Of a stretch of 59,871 nucleotides of DNA, positions 34,518-45,100 are shown piece by piece (positions within the stretch are counted from its first letter, which is position 1; each line of letters begins with the position of its first letter). Origin of the DNA: Planctomycetota bacterium (GTDB taxonomy: Bacteria; Planctomycetota; Planctomycetia; Gemmatales; Gemmataceae). The stretch is from assembly GCA_016195405.1 (NCBI GenBank), contig JACPZP010000056.1, forward strand, positions 1 through 59,871. Direction: 5' to 3'. The position numbers and the translations under genes are program-made. The notes under the pieces were generated by a model. The model saw nothing but the letters and a program-made list of their open reading frames with translations, was not told the DNA's origin and made no database searches.

Positions 34518-35207
34518 ATGGCACAGCTCGGAAATGACAAGGTATCGGCCGAGGGAGTGACGCCGATTCTCTACGTGAAGGACTTCGCAACGGCCAAAAA
34601 GTATTACACCCAAAAACTGCTCTTCGAGCTGCTCTGGGACTGGGGCGATCCTCCTACGTTCGGCTGCGTCAAGCTTGATAAGATCGAGATTTTCTTCTGC
34701 GAGGGCCACCAGGGCAAGCCGGGAACGTGGCTGTGCGTCTTCATGGAAGACGTGGATGGCTACTATGAGCGCATCAAGAAGCTTGGCGCCGAGGTCATCT
34801 ATGGCCCAACGGACGAGCCTTGGGGCATGCGCGAGATTCACGTTCGCGACCCCAACCAGCATGTGATCCGCTTCGGCCAGGGCATTCCGTGTCGCGAGCC
34901 CAAGCTGGAAATCGAACGCGTGCCGCTGGAGGCGCGGATCGAAAAACGCCTCGCAGCCCTAATCCAAGATGTGGCGAGCCACAACAACGTGACCCTTGGT
35001 GAGATGCTCGAAGAAACGCTGCTCCACAGTATGGAGCCCTTGCCCAAAGGCGGCGTCGCCAGCCCGCACACCCGCGCCACGCACCGCTATATTCAGGAAC
35101 TTCGCAAGAAACACGGCATCGACTACGATTGCCACGCGAGCTACCGGTTCGCCGAAAAGACGGCGGCGCGGGACGTGAAGGCCAAGTCAAAACCACGGAA
35201 GAAATGA
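34518..35207 (+). CDS. VOC-superfamily (glyoxalase/bleomycin-resistance-like) protein
   Basis: A 229-residue protein. The first ~125 residues form a VOC domain (TPILYVKDFATAKKYYTQKL, VFMEDVDGYYERIKKLG, GMREIHVRDPNQHVIRFGQ). The remaining ~100 residues are a helical, Arg/Lys-rich extension (AALIQDVASHNNVTLGEML; tail KAKSKPRKK) not typical of single-domain VOC proteins. Metal-binding and substrate residues cannot be assigned with confidence. Standalone gene. Confidence 0.8.
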   Translation: MAQLGNDKVSAEGVTPILYVKDFATAKKYYTQKLLFELLWDWGDPPTFGCVKLDKIEIFFCEGHQGKPGTWLCVFMEDVDGYYERIKKLGAEVIYGPTDEPWGMREIHVRDPNQHVIRFGQGIPCREPKLEIERVPLEARIEKRLAALIQDVASHNNVTLGEMLEETLLHSMEPLPKGGVASPHTRATHRYIQELRKKHGIDYDCHASYRFAEKTAARDVKAKSKPRKK

Positions 35208-35225
35208 CATCGAATTGTGCAACTG

Positions 35226-36092
35226 CTAACGTTTGCCTCTAACGGCCGGCGTGGCGATCCACCCGATAAAGCACATCGGCAAGGCCTTGCGTAATTCCTC
35301 CACCCCCGTCTTGGACACCTTCGAATGTAATAAGCCCAACTCGTACAAACTCTTCAGTCCGGCAAGTTGCTTCAGCCCCGCGTCCGATACATTCGTGTCG
35401 CCAAGGTGCAGAACTCGCAAGCGCTTGAAGCCAGCGATTTCCTTCACGCTCGCGTCCGTAACTGCCGTGTGGGTGAGGCTAAGATGTTCTAAGTTCTTGA
35501 GCCCAGCAATTTCCTTCAAACCCGCGTCTGTCACCGCGGTATGATGGAGGTCCAGGTGCTTTAAGTTCTCAAAACGGGCGACTTCTTTCAGGCCCACGTC
35601 CGTGACCTTCGTGAAGCCTAACTGAAGGGCCTCCAATTTCTTGAGACCGGCAAGTTCCTTCAACCCCGCGTCCGTTACCTTCGGCGCGGGCCTCAACACC
35701 CGCAAGCTCGTAAGCCTGGCAACTTCCTTCATTCCCATGTCGGTTGCATTGGTTCCGACAAGGTAAAGGGCCTCCAAGCTTTCGAGCCGGCCAATCTCCT
35801 TCATGCCCGCGTCCGTCACGTGTTTGCTTGTGAGCCACAGGGTATTTATGTTCTTGAGTCCAGCAAGTTTCTTAAGACCCTCGTCTGTCAGCCTATCGTC
35901 GTTGAATTCAACCGAAAATATTGGCGTCTCCTTTCCTATGCGGTGACGCACCACCCTCCCGCCCATTTCCTCGATCGCTTTTTCCGTCTTGGCGTCATCC
36001 CCTCCACCCGGCAGTTGGCCGATGATCAGTAAGCCAACGGCAATCGTCAAAATCGCCCGACTTGAGAAAAGCACGTGAACTTGCTTGTTCAT
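35226..36092 (-). CDS. Secreted leucine-rich-repeat protein (paralogue 1)
   Basis: A 288-residue protein with an N-terminal signal sequence (SSRAILTIAVGLLIIG), then about nine 24-residue LRRs of the form vTDAGLKELAGLKxLexLxL. The DAG/GLKEIA consensus belongs to the bacterial (RNase inhibitor-like) LRR class abundant in planctomycetes. It is probably exported and binds protein or glycan partners. The neighbour on the same strand is a close paralogue sharing the N-terminal MNKQxxVLFSxRA. Confidence 0.85.
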   Translation of the reverse strand: MNKQVHVLFSSRAILTIAVGLLIIGQLPGGGDDAKTEKAIEEMGGRVVRHRIGKETPIFSVEFNDDRLTDEGLKKLAGLKNINTLWLTSKHVTDAGMKEIGRLESLEALYLVGTNATDMGMKEVARLTSLRVLRPAPKVTDAGLKELAGLKKLEALQLGFTKVTDVGLKEVARFENLKHLDLHHTAVTDAGLKEIAGLKNLEHLSLTHTAVTDASVKEIAGFKRLRVLHLGDTNVSDAGLKQLAGLKSLYELGLLHSKVSKTGVEELRKALPMCFIGWIATPAVRGKR

Positions 36093-36137
36093 GGAACTGT
36101 GTAACCTTTCGTTTGTTAGACCATGGGAAACTGTGAT

Positions 36138-36989
36138 TTACGACTTGTCCTTCGCAAAGATAAAGCACTTGGGCAGCGCCTTCTTCAATTCCGCTAGCCC
36201 AGCTGCGGTCACTTTGGTGTTGTTGAGGTGCAATTCCTGCAAGCTCTTGAGCCCTACGAGTTCTTTCACGGCCGCGTCCGTGATCTTCGTGTCATCGAGC
36301 CTCAAGTAGCGCAGCTTTTTGAGGCCGGCAAGCTCTTTCAGGCCTGCGTCGGTGATTTGAGTTTCTTCGAGATACAGATGCGTCAAGTTCGTGAAGGCGC
36401 CGATCTCCTTCAGGCCCTCATCGGTCGTTTGCGTCAGTCCCAGAGCCAGGGATTTCAAGTTTTTGAGGTCATGAAGTTCTTTGAAGCCCACGCCTGTCAG
36501 CTTTGCGCCTATTAAACCCAAGTTTTGCAAGCGCGTCAGCCCGGCGAGCTCTTTCACGCCGGCATCGGTCACTTTGGTGGCGAATAGATCCAACTCAATC
36601 AGAGATTTGAGACTCGCGATATTCTTCAAGCCCGCGTCCGTCACGTTGGCCCTTAACACGTGTAGGCCCAGCAAACCGTCGAGACCGGCAAGCTCCTTAA
36701 GCCCCGCGTCCGTCGTTTTGGTGTCGCCGAGGAATATGGTTTTCAAGCTCTTGAGCCCGGCGAGTTCTCTCAAAGCCGCGTCCGTCACCTTGTCACCATT
36801 GAGTTGCACCCCTACGATCGGTTTGCCCTTGGCATTGCGGTCGCGTTCGACTTGGCCTCCCATGGCTTTGAGCGCCTTCTCCACCTTCGCGTCATCGTCT
36901 CCAGCCGGCAGTCGGCCGACGAGAATCTGGGCGACGGCGATCGCGAGAAGCGCCCGACATGAGAAAAGGACGCGGTCTTGCTTGTTCAT
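36138..36989 (-). CDS. Secreted leucine-rich-repeat protein (paralogue 2)
   Basis: A 283-residue paralogue of the preceding protein, with the same signal region (SCRALLAIAVAQILVG), the same EKALKAMGGQVERDR segment before the repeats and about nine LRRs (DAGLKELAGLKKLRYLRL). The 45-base gap and shared organisation indicate local tandem duplication followed by divergence. No anchor or sorting signal is visible. Confidence 0.85.
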   Translation of the reverse strand: MNKQDRVLFSCRALLAIAVAQILVGRLPAGDDDAKVEKALKAMGGQVERDRNAKGKPIVGVQLNGDKVTDAALRELAGLKSLKTIFLGDTKTTDAGLKELAGLDGLLGLHVLRANVTDAGLKNIASLKSLIELDLFATKVTDAGVKELAGLTRLQNLGLIGAKLTGVGFKELHDLKNLKSLALGLTQTTDEGLKEIGAFTNLTHLYLEETQITDAGLKELAGLKKLRYLRLDDTKITDAAVKELVGLKSLQELHLNNTKVTAAGLAELKKALPKCFIFAKDKS

Positions 36990-37093
36990 GGATGGTCCAC
37001 CCTATTAAGATCATTTTCGCAAGGCAGTCTCATTCGGAAATAGAATACCATGAGTCCACAGAGATTTGAAGCGCCAGGCGAGCGGGAGCATCA

Positions 37094-37525
37094 ATGGCAA
37101 ATAAGAAACGCATCGCAAAACCGAAAGCTGACAGTTCGCAAACGGACCCCGCTGTCATCGCCTTCCTGCGCGACCTGGAGCATCCGCTGAAGAAGGAAAT
37201 CGAGGCGGTCCGCAAGATCATCCTCGGCGTCAGTCCCGAAATCCGCGAAGGCATCAAATGGAACTCGCCCAGCTTTCGAACGACGGATTACTTCGCGACC
37301 CTCAACCTGCGCGCCAAGGACGGTAAGGTCCGCGTTTGGCTCATCCTTCACAGGGGCGCCAAGGCGAAGGACAACACGAAATCACTGCAAATCTCTGACG
37401 CGGCGAAGCTGCTGGAATGGCTCGCCAAGGACCGCTGCCTCGTGACGTTCAACGACGGGAAAGACATCAAGACCAAGCGGGCGGCGCTGGAGAGCATCAT
37501 CCGCCAGTGGATCGGACAACTTTGA
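37094..37525 (+). CDS. DUF1801 domain protein
   Basis: A 143-residue protein with the YdhG-like DUF1801 pattern: LKKEIEAVRKIILGVSPEIREGIKWNSPSF and later VRVWLILHRGAK. The domain occurs in small stand-alone proteins of unknown biochemical role. A DinB-fold gene follows after 15 bases, making a probable two-gene transcript. ATG 37094 follows GGAGCATCA. Confidence 0.8.
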   Translation: MANKKRIAKPKADSSQTDPAVIAFLRDLEHPLKKEIEAVRKIILGVSPEIREGIKWNSPSFRTTDYFATLNLRAKDGKVRVWLILHRGAKAKDNTKSLQISDAAKLLEWLAKDRCLVTFNDGKDIKTKRAALESIIRQWIGQL

Positions 37526-37540
37526 TTTGGAGGACTGCGC

Positions 37541-38077
37541 ATGCTCGAAACCATGAAACGCCTGATCGCCAGTCAATACGAGGCCAGTCTTTGCACGCTG
37601 GGCCATTGTGTCGCAAAATGCCCCAACGAGCTTTGGAATGCTCGCGTCGCCAGATTTCCCTTCTGTCAGGTCGCGTTTCACACCTTGTTTTTCGCTGACT
37701 ATTACTTGGGATCCGACGCGGAATCGCTACGGCAGCAACCGTTTCATTTGGCCAATCCGAATCTCTTCGGCGACTACGAGCAGCTTCTGGATCGCGAGCC
37801 AGTATCCCTTTACGAAAGGCCGCAGATCGAGGCGTACCTGGACTTTTGCCGCAAAAAGGCCATGGCGACGCTCGCCGCGGAAACGCAGGAGAGTTTATGT
37901 GCGCCCGCGAAGTTCCCTCGAAAAAACTTCTCGCGGGCCGAGTTGCACGTTTACAACATCCGGCACATTCAGCATCACGCCGCGCAGTTGATCCTCCGTT
38001 TGCGGCTCGACTCCGGCGTTGACATCCCGTGGATCGGAGCGGGTTGGCGCGATCCGGCGCCGAACAAGTTAGCCTGA
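37541..38077 (+). CDS. DinB/DfsB-like four-helix-bundle protein
   Basis: A 178-residue protein with the DinB layout. A histidine in QVAFHTLFFADYY and the C-terminal NIRHIQHHAAQL supply the expected metal triad. The family uses such sites for thiol-transfer or hydrolysis chemistry, but most members are uncharacterised. It follows the DUF1801 gene with GGAGG 14 bases into the gap. Confidence 0.82.
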   Translation: MLETMKRLIASQYEASLCTLGHCVAKCPNELWNARVARFPFCQVAFHTLFFADYYLGSDAESLRQQPFHLANPNLFGDYEQLLDREPVSLYERPQIEAYLDFCRKKAMATLAAETQESLCAPAKFPRKNFSRAELHVYNIRHIQHHAAQLILRLRLDSGVDIPWIGAGWRDPAPNKLA

Positions 38078-38109
38078 CGAGGTTCGATCGAGCGCATTCA
38101 GCGTAATCG

Positions 38110-38598
38110 CTACGGCGCCTTGGCTTGGAACTTGAGGTTGACCTCCCAGGTCTGGCCGAAGGCCTTGACTTCGCCCTTGGTGGCGAGCTTGCCTTGAATC
38201 TTGCCGCCGTCGAGTTTGAAGTCTTTCATGGTGATGTCGCCAAGCGCGCTGAAGGCGCCCTTTTCGTGTGCGGCATGGGCCACTTCGCAGCCGACGATCT
38301 TGCCGTCCTGGTAAACCGTAATGATGAGGGCGCTGCCAAAATGGCCGAATAAGGCCTTGTTTTGCGGCTTCTTCTCCTTCGAATGATCTTTCTCGGTCAT
38401 GACCAAGACGATCGTGGGCTTGTCCGAAAGAGGCTCTCCTTTGCTTGCCGACACGTGGGCCAGCTTTGCTTCCTTGCCGTTGCCTTTGAATGAGCCTGAT
38501 ACCGGCGCCTCATCCCCGGCGGTCAGCGATGCAATCGTGACGAATGCACCCACCAACGTGAGCAGCAAGCCAACTTTAATCCTGGCAGCGCGGATCAT
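38110..38598 (-). CDS. Secreted protein of unknown function
   Basis: A 162-residue protein from ATG 38598, placed by GGAGG upstream; a longer in-frame extension would run antisense into the ankyrin gene and is rejected. The signal sequence is KVGLLLTLVGAFVTIASL, cleaved near TAGDE. The mature part is strand-rich with alternating Lys/Gly/Asp (DFKLDGGKIQGKLATKGEV), suggesting a small beta-sandwich. I recognise no family. Confidence 0.65.
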   Translation of the reverse strand: MIRAARIKVGLLLTLVGAFVTIASLTAGDEAPVSGSFKGNGKEAKLAHVSASKGEPLSDKPTIVLVMTEKDHSKEKKPQNKALFGHFGSALIITVYQDGKIVGCEVAHAAHEKGAFSALGDITMKDFKLDGGKIQGKLATKGEVKAFGQTWEVNLKFQAKAP

Positions 38599-38722
38599 GG
38601 TGAAAACCTCCAGAGAATTGGAAGTGATGTGTCGAACCATAGAGCATCTACAAATCCGCAACACATCCGTCAAGTGACAACACCTTGTGCGGACTCCAGG
38701 CATCGCGTGAAAGGAGATTCGT

Positions 38723-40054
38723 ATGTCCGACGCACTTCCCCTTCCGCCTCGTCCCAACCTCGAGCAATACAAAAAGCTCGCCAAAGACTTCCAGCACGCT
38801 TGCAAGTCGAACGAACCCGGCGCCGTCCGCGACTGGGCCGCGCGCTGGGCCGAAGCGCTTGCACGGCTGCAAGGCCTCAAGATCACGCCCGAAGTTCGAA
38901 GTCGGATCGATTTCGAAGGGCAACGGACCGAGCAGCGCTGGCGCAAGTTTCAGAAGACGAATGAACGTGCCGCGCGGTGCGCGCTGGCCGACGCCCACTT
39001 CTTCGTCGCCCGTGGGCACGGCTTCGCGAGCTGGCCGAAGTTCGTCAAGCACCTCGAAGCGCTGGCGCGTGCTAATTCGCCGGTCTCGATGTTTGAGGCG
39101 GCCGTCGATGCAATCGTCGGCGGCGACTTACGAGCGCTAAAAAAGCTGTTGAGCGCCGAGCCCGAGTTGGTGCGGGCGCGTTCCACGCGCGAACATCGCT
39201 CGATCCTGCTCCATTATGTCTCGGCTAACGGCGTCGAGGACTTCCGCCAGAAGACGCCCAAAAACATTGTCGAGATCACGAAGCTGCTGCTGGAAGCCGG
39301 CGCCGACGTCAATGCGGAGTCCGACGCGTACGGCGGCCGCTCGACGACTCTGGGACTGACGGCGACGAGTTGGCACCCGGAAAACGCTGGCGTGCAGCTT
39401 CCCCTCATGGAAGTGTTGATCGACCATGGCGCCGTGATCGACGGTCCCGACGGCGGCAGCGCGGTCAATGGCTGTCTGCACAACGGTCGCGGCACGGCGG
39501 CCAAGTTCTTCGCAAGCCACGGCGCTCGCTTGGACCTGGAAGGAGCGGCCGGCGTTGGCCGGCTCGATATCGTCAAAAACTTTTTTAAGGACGACGGCGC
39601 CTTGAAGCCGCCTGCAACGGAGCAACAGATGAGGGACGGTTTCGCATGGGCCTGTCAGTTCGGCCAAACGAGCGTCGTCGAATTCCTCTTGCAAAGAGGC
39701 ATGGAGATGGACGCGAAGCTCAAGCATGACGGCCAGACCGGCCTGCACTGGGCCGCGTACAGCGGCCACGCCGACACCGTCAAGTTGCTGCTGGAGCGCG
39801 GCGCGCCGGTCGACGCGAAAGACAAGAATTATGACGGAACCCCGCTCGGCTGGGCCTTATACGTCTGGGGTAATTCCACAGAACGGAAGGCCCAGCGCAG
39901 ACGTTACTACGAAGTGGTCGCGCTCTTGGCCCGCGCAGGCGCAAAACTGGATCCAGGGTGGTATGAAGACGACCAAGACCGCCGCCGTGCCGCCACGAAG
40001 ATGCGCGCCGACCCGCGCATGCTGGAGGCGCTTCGTGGCGAGATGCCCCACTAG
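38723..40054 (+). CDS. Ankyrin-repeat protein
   Basis: A 443-residue protein without a signal peptide. Residues 1-115 form a charged helical region (LEQYKKLAKDFQHACKS) found in other planctomycete/verrucomicrobial ankyrin proteins. From about 120 come ankyrin repeats, clear at EITKLLLEAGADVNAES, LMEVLIDHGAVIDGPDG, SVVEFLLQRGMEMDAKL and GLHWAAYSGHADTVKLLLERGAPVDAK. It is probably a cytosolic protein-interaction scaffold. The start has GAAAGGAG ahead of it. Confidence 0.88.
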   Translation: MSDALPLPPRPNLEQYKKLAKDFQHACKSNEPGAVRDWAARWAEALARLQGLKITPEVRSRIDFEGQRTEQRWRKFQKTNERAARCALADAHFFVARGHGFASWPKFVKHLEALARANSPVSMFEAAVDAIVGGDLRALKKLLSAEPELVRARSTREHRSILLHYVSANGVEDFRQKTPKNIVEITKLLLEAGADVNAESDAYGGRSTTLGLTATSWHPENAGVQLPLMEVLIDHGAVIDGPDGGSAVNGCLHNGRGTAAKFFASHGARLDLEGAAGVGRLDIVKNFFKDDGALKPPATEQQMRDGFAWACQFGQTSVVEFLLQRGMEMDAKLKHDGQTGLHWAAYSGHADTVKLLLERGAPVDAKDKNYDGTPLGWALYVWGNSTERKAQRRRYYEVVALLARAGAKLDPGWYEDDQDRRRAATKMRADPRMLEALRGEMPH

Positions 40055-40069
40055 ACAACGCGCGGGCTT

Positions 40070-41725
40070 TCACGGCTTTTGGAATAGCTTGGCGTCGAGC
40101 TTGTCCACGATGTTGAACTCGACCGTGCTCCGATAATTCACCGAACCGTCAGTCCTGCGAACCAATTTCTGGGCCACTGGGATGTCATTGAAGACCTTGT
40201 AGTCGGTGCAAAAGATCTCGATGTGCTGATTACGATCTTCGAATTCCTCTTTCAGGAGCAGGCCGCTTGCTTTGTCGAAATACAGTCGGACTTCCTCTAC
40301 AAGTCCACCGGCCAGGGCATGGAGCGGGACAAATCTCTTTCCATCCTTGCGAGCGAGCTCGACGCAAACGGCTCCACGATCGCCCAAGAGGGCTGCGATG
40401 TCGCCGGCCATGCGCTCGCCAAGCATGGTCACCTTCATTGCCGGGTCTTTGAGCCTCAAGAGCGCTCGTGGTCCGACGAACTCCAAAAGTCCATCTGCGA
40501 CCCCGCGTTCGAGAACCTCGCCGTCATTGACCTTTTGCCAACGCTTGTCGCCGTTCTTGACGGAAACAAGCGTTCCTGATCGATCGCCGTCGGCTCTGCA
40601 TTCAATCCGGGCCAGATTGGGGAGCTGGATGAAGAATTGATATTGGTCCTTTTGAGAGCTGATTACGGAGGCGGTGTTCACCGTCAACGTGAAGGACCTG
40701 AGTCTTCGCAGGGCGTCTTCGCTCCCGTGGGCCTTCAGAAACTTGGCGATTTGTGCATTCGCGGCCTCGTCCTCAGGGGCAGGCTGTGTCGCCGTCTGTT
40801 CGGCGTTCGCGCCCTGGATCGGTTGGGATTCTGCTGCACGTCTGGATTCGGCCGCTTCCGTTTTGCAACTCTGGTAAGCGGCTCCAGCGACGAAGATCCC
40901 GAGCGCCAGCAGGACGGACATTGCACACTTCAGTTTCGTCAGCAACATGGCCTTCAACACTCCTTCTGTCAATGCGGCCACCTTGACGCCGGCGACGCTC
41001 GAAGCCGCGTTCCCCGCGGCGAATAAACTCGCCGCCTTGACGGTTGAATTCACCAACGGCAACGGCACGCTTGCCGACGCCGCATTCTGAGACAAGACGG
41101 TCGCGATCACTCCGCCCGACAAAGTCAGTCCACGGCGGGCCAGCCTTCGGGCCAAGAGACTCCGGCCCCTCGCCAGTCGAGTGCCGATCGTAGCGGGCGG
41201 ACAGCCGAGGTGCCGCGCCGCCTCCTTGATCGACTTCCCCTCCAGGTCGCACAAGACGATGGCCGCTCGGTACTTGTCGGGCAGGGCTTGCAACTCCTGA
41301 TCCATGAGCGCTTGCTGCTCTTGCCAGTCCTCGGAGGCCGCTTCCGGCTTCGGCCGCGCCCCCGCTTGGCGTTCTCTGGCCCGCATCCGGGTGTTCATGA
41401 CCTTCGCCTTCCGCGCCGTGTTCTGCGCCACGCCATAGAGCCAGTTGCCCACCATCCCCCGCGGCCGAATGGCGCCGGCCCTGCGGACCAGCACCAAGAA
41501 GGCGGCCTGGAAAGCGTCCTCCGCGTCCGCCTCGTTGCGCAGAACCCGCCGGCACACGCCCAGAACCATCTCCCCATGCCGCCGTACCAAAGCGGCAAAG
41601 GCAGCCTCGTCCCGCCGCATAATAAATCGGTCCAGCAGTATGCCGTCCGTCTGCCCCGCGTCATCGAGCCGGACCAAAGACCGACGCACGTTTTGGAGAA
41701 CAGCACCAAGCACCATCGTTACCAT
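40070..41725 (-). CDS. ECF sigma factor fused to a membrane-anchored C-terminal domain
   Basis: A 551-residue protein. Residues ~35-200 are an ECF sigma factor (FAALVRRHGEMVLGVCRRVL, DAFQAAFLVLVRRAG, LPDKYRAAIVLCDLEGKSIKEAARHLGCP). After an Ala/Ser-rich linker a helix at about 268-285 (AMSVLLALGIFVAGAAY) crosses the membrane. The last ~230 residues look like an exported beta-rich domain resembling LolA/LppX-type outer-membrane lipoprotein carriers or planctomycete DUF2092-like domains (FTLTVNTASVISS, QFFIQLPNLARIECR). Such fused sigma factors are known from planctomycetes. The arrangement implies sensing and transcription in one chain. Confidence 0.8.
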   Translation of the reverse strand: MVTMVLGAVLQNVRRSLVRLDDAGQTDGILLDRFIMRRDEAAFAALVRRHGEMVLGVCRRVLRNEADAEDAFQAAFLVLVRRAGAIRPRGMVGNWLYGVAQNTARKAKVMNTRMRARERQAGARPKPEAASEDWQEQQALMDQELQALPDKYRAAIVLCDLEGKSIKEAARHLGCPPATIGTRLARGRSLLARRLARRGLTLSGGVIATVLSQNAASASVPLPLVNSTVKAASLFAAGNAASSVAGVKVAALTEGVLKAMLLTKLKCAMSVLLALGIFVAGAAYQSCKTEAAESRRAAESQPIQGANAEQTATQPAPEDEAANAQIAKFLKAHGSEDALRRLRSFTLTVNTASVISSQKDQYQFFIQLPNLARIECRADGDRSGTLVSVKNGDKRWQKVNDGEVLERGVADGLLEFVGPRALLRLKDPAMKVTMLGERMAGDIAALLGDRGAVCVELARKDGKRFVPLHALAGGLVEEVRLYFDKASGLLLKEEFEDRNQHIEIFCTDYKVFNDIPVAQKLVRRTDGSVNYRSTVEFNIVDKLDAKLFQKP

Positions 41726-41840
41726 CCTGATTGCCCGTTGAACTCTGGTTCTACCTATTCATTTCCCAGATCGAGCGAATTTTTTCACGATTTTCCCAGC
41801 GCTCGCCGCATTTCGCTTGGACGTTGTGAAGCCAGTAGCC

Positions 41841-41873
41841 AGTAGGGTGCGGCAAGGCTTGACGCACCCTACT
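41841..41873. repeat. Hairpin repeat (AGTAGGGTGCG)
   Basis: A perfect 11-base inverted repeat around an 11-base loop, in the 375-base gap between the sigma factor and the kinase-WD40 gene. The remainder of the gap (41726-42100) shows no credible gene; open frames there are antisense shadows. It could terminate the kinase-WD40 transcript. Confidence 0.65.
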
Positions 41874-42100
41874 GCTACATGCTAGGTGGCGGGTGCTTGA
41901 CGGAATTCGCCAAAAACCATGAGCCACAGCCTCAAGGGTATGTGAGTTTGGTACTGTGGGTCCCTGACATAAACGCAGCCATAAGGATTTGATCTTGAAC
42001 GGCTTATGTCGACGAGCTGCCCGCCAAAGTGCGTGGCGGTGATGGCGGGCAGGTGGCGCTCTCAGGCCATACCGGATTGATACGTGGTGTTTTCTCATCC

Positions 42101-45100
42101 TCATTTTTTGAAATTCACCTCGACACGCAGCACCTGAATGCGCAGCGGACTCGTTGGATCGGCTGGACCTTCTGCCGCCGGATAGTCGGGGCGGTCCCAG
42201 TCGAGATGGAACGCTCTTAACTGCCGGCGAATCCGGCGCAGGACCCAAAGTTGGATGATGTTGCCCGAAGCCGCCGTGAGCTGACTGCCGTCGGGGCTGA
42301 ACCCTAGGCAGGTGAGGTTCTGCGGGTTGGGAGGTTCCAGGGTGGCAAGCTCGTTTCCCGTGGCCGGGTCGACCATCTGGATGAGCGTTGGAGATTTCGC
42401 AATGGCCAAGAGATCGCCCGTGGGGGAAAAAGCCATGAAACCTGGAACGTCTCCTCCCCGATCCCTGAGGATTCGGTGGCTCATTTGCCAGAAGCCGGTT
42501 TCCCAGAAGCAAAAATCTTCCCCCGTGCTGATGACCAGCCACTTGCCGTCCGGGCTGAACGTGACGCCCGCGCTGCCTCGGGCCGGCAACTCGTGCACTA
42601 CCTTCGCGGTGGATGTGTCCCAGATCTTGACGCCGGCGCCATGCCAGGTGCCGGTGGCGACCCATTGGCCGTCGGGACTGGCCGCCACGTAGCGGACCTC
42701 GGGTTGTCCTTTGAAGGCAACCGGTTGTTCCTTACCATCCAGCTTGAACCCGAGGGCCTGCGACCATGCCTGTGCTACCAAGAAGCGACCGTCCTGGCTC
42801 AGGTAGGCTAGGCCGTTTGGTCTTGGGTCAAGGAGTTGGCGTGGTCCAAACACCCGGCCCCGTCCTTCCCCGTCGGCCGCGATCGGCCAGCGCTCCAACC
42901 CTTTGCCGCTGGTGAGCAAGCTCTTGCCGTCAGGATGGAAAATGGCTGTGTGAATGCTCGCGCCGGGTAAGCGGGCCACTTCCCGGTTAGCCGCTAAATC
43001 CCAAAGGTGAGTTCCATCGGCGCCGGACCAGGCCAGCAGCAGGCCATCCGGGCTGAAATCCAGGGAACTAGCGCTCTTGCCCGGTCCCAAACAAAGCTCC
43101 CGATATTCCGCGCTTTGGCCGACTTCCCAGTAACCCAGCTGTGAGCCATCCAGGGACACGGCCAACCGCCGGCCGTCCGTGCTGAAGCGCAGAGCCCATC
43201 CCGTGCCATGCGTGCTGAGGAGATGTTTTCCGGACATCGGGTCCCACAGGCGCAAGGTTCCATCCCAGCCGTTGCTGGCCAAAAGGTCTCCACGCGGGTT
43301 GAACGCAACATGGACGGCAACATGGTCGTGGCCTTCCAGGGTTGCCTGTTGTTTCGCAGGCGTTCCCATGTTCCAGACATAAACCCGCGCGTCGGCACAG
43401 GCCGCGGCCAAGTAGCGGCCATCCGTCGTCCAGGCCATGCCGCGGATCGGCGCCGCATGTTTGAGCGTGGCCGCAGCTTTGCCGGTTTCAAGGTCGCGGA
43501 TGATCACGAGGTCGGAATCGAGACTGGAAATCGCCAGCTTTTTTCCTTGGGGATGGAAGGCCAGCGAATGCGGCGACGGACCCCGATCCAAGCGCTTCAC
43601 CTCCTTGCCGGCCGGGAGATCGTAGAGCACGATGGACCCATCCGCCAAGCCAACCGCCACCAGGCTGCTGTCGGGACTGAAATCCACGGCGTAGTTGTGA
43701 ATGCCGCCGGGAACCTTCGCGATCGCTTCCATCCCGTTCAGATCCCAAACCTGGAAGTGGCCACGGTTGTCGCGGGAATAGATGGCGCTAAGGAGGCGGC
43801 CGTCCGGGCTGAATTTCAAGGCCTGGGTCCGCAGATCAACCCCCGGCAGATTGGCGATTTCCTGGTCGTCGGCCACGCGGCGGACGCTGATCCGCCCTTT
43901 CTCATCGCCGCGCGCGTACCGTTCCAGATTGGCGTCGAAAGCCACAGCCGTCGTCCCCGGCGGACACCCCTGCCATTGTTTGCCGAGGCGCAGATCGGCG
44001 AGAGCCAGACTGGCAATCGTTTCATTGCGCAGGTCGAGGGAAGGCCGGATTTCAGCCGCTTTTTGCAAGGCATCCAGACTTTGGAAACGGCGTCCGGCGC
44101 GCCCGCTCCAACGGCTGGCGCGGGCCTGGTCCAGGTACGATTGCAAGAGTTTTTCCCGGACCTCCTTTTCCGCCGCCTCCGCCCGGCCCAAATTGGCGAC
44201 TGCCGTATTGCGTTCCGCGTTCAGCCACAGTGCCGCCACCGAAGCTCCAACCGCCAGCACCACCAGCAAGCTTGCGATGACGGCGCTCATGGCTGCCACC
44301 AACGGCTTGCGGCGGCACCAACGCCAAAATCGTTCCAATTTGGTCAACGGGCGCGCTCTGACCGGCTCCTCGTTCAGAAAGCGCTGCAGGTCGTCGGCCA
44401 AGTCCTTGGCGGTCTGATAGCGGCGGCCCGGCTCCTTGGCCATCGCTTTCAGGCAAACGGTCTCCAGATCGCGCGGGATCTGATCGTTCAGGCTGCGAGG
44501 CGGCCGCGGGTCGTCGTGCAAAACCTGGTGCAGCAGCATCCGGCTCGTCCCACGGAACGGCCGTTCGCCGGTCAGCATCTGGTATAAGATCACTCCCAGG
44601 CTGTAGAGATCCGTGCGGCCGTCGACTTTGTGCGATTCGCCGCGGGCTTGTTCGGGACTCATGTATGCCGGAGTGCCTAGCAGCTGGCCCTCGACGGTCA
44701 CGGTGGCATCGCCGGCTTCGTGCTTGGCTAGTCCGAAATCCATGAGAGACGGCTTGCCTGGTAGAAACGCCGAGTCCTCCCCTTCTTGGATCGTGCGATC
44801 CGCGGTATTGATCATGATGTTCGACGGCTTGATGTCCCGATGAATGACGCCACGCTCGTGCGCATATTGAAGGGCGTGCGCCAGGTCGGCGACCAGATTG
44901 GCAGCCTCCCGCGGCGCGGGTCGCCCGACGGCAAGCAAATCGGCCAGCGTCAGACCTTCAATAAAGTCGCTCACCAAATAGGGGATGTCTCCCACCTGGC
45001 TGGCTTCGTGGACGGTCTGAATCGAGGGATGGTGGAGCCGAGCTGCGTTGCGCGCCTCACGCAAGAAGCGCGCCAGGTCGTTGGCGTTGGCCAAGTTGCC

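Noticed and set aside
35226..36989. LRR proteins as secreted effectors
   Set aside because: This bacterial LRR class is common in free-living planctomycetes, and no secretion-system signal was seen.
41751..42665. A 304-codon open frame on the minus strand
   Set aside because: It overlaps the WD40 repeats out of frame, is Arg/His-rich as expected for a GC-rich shadow, and shows no domain.
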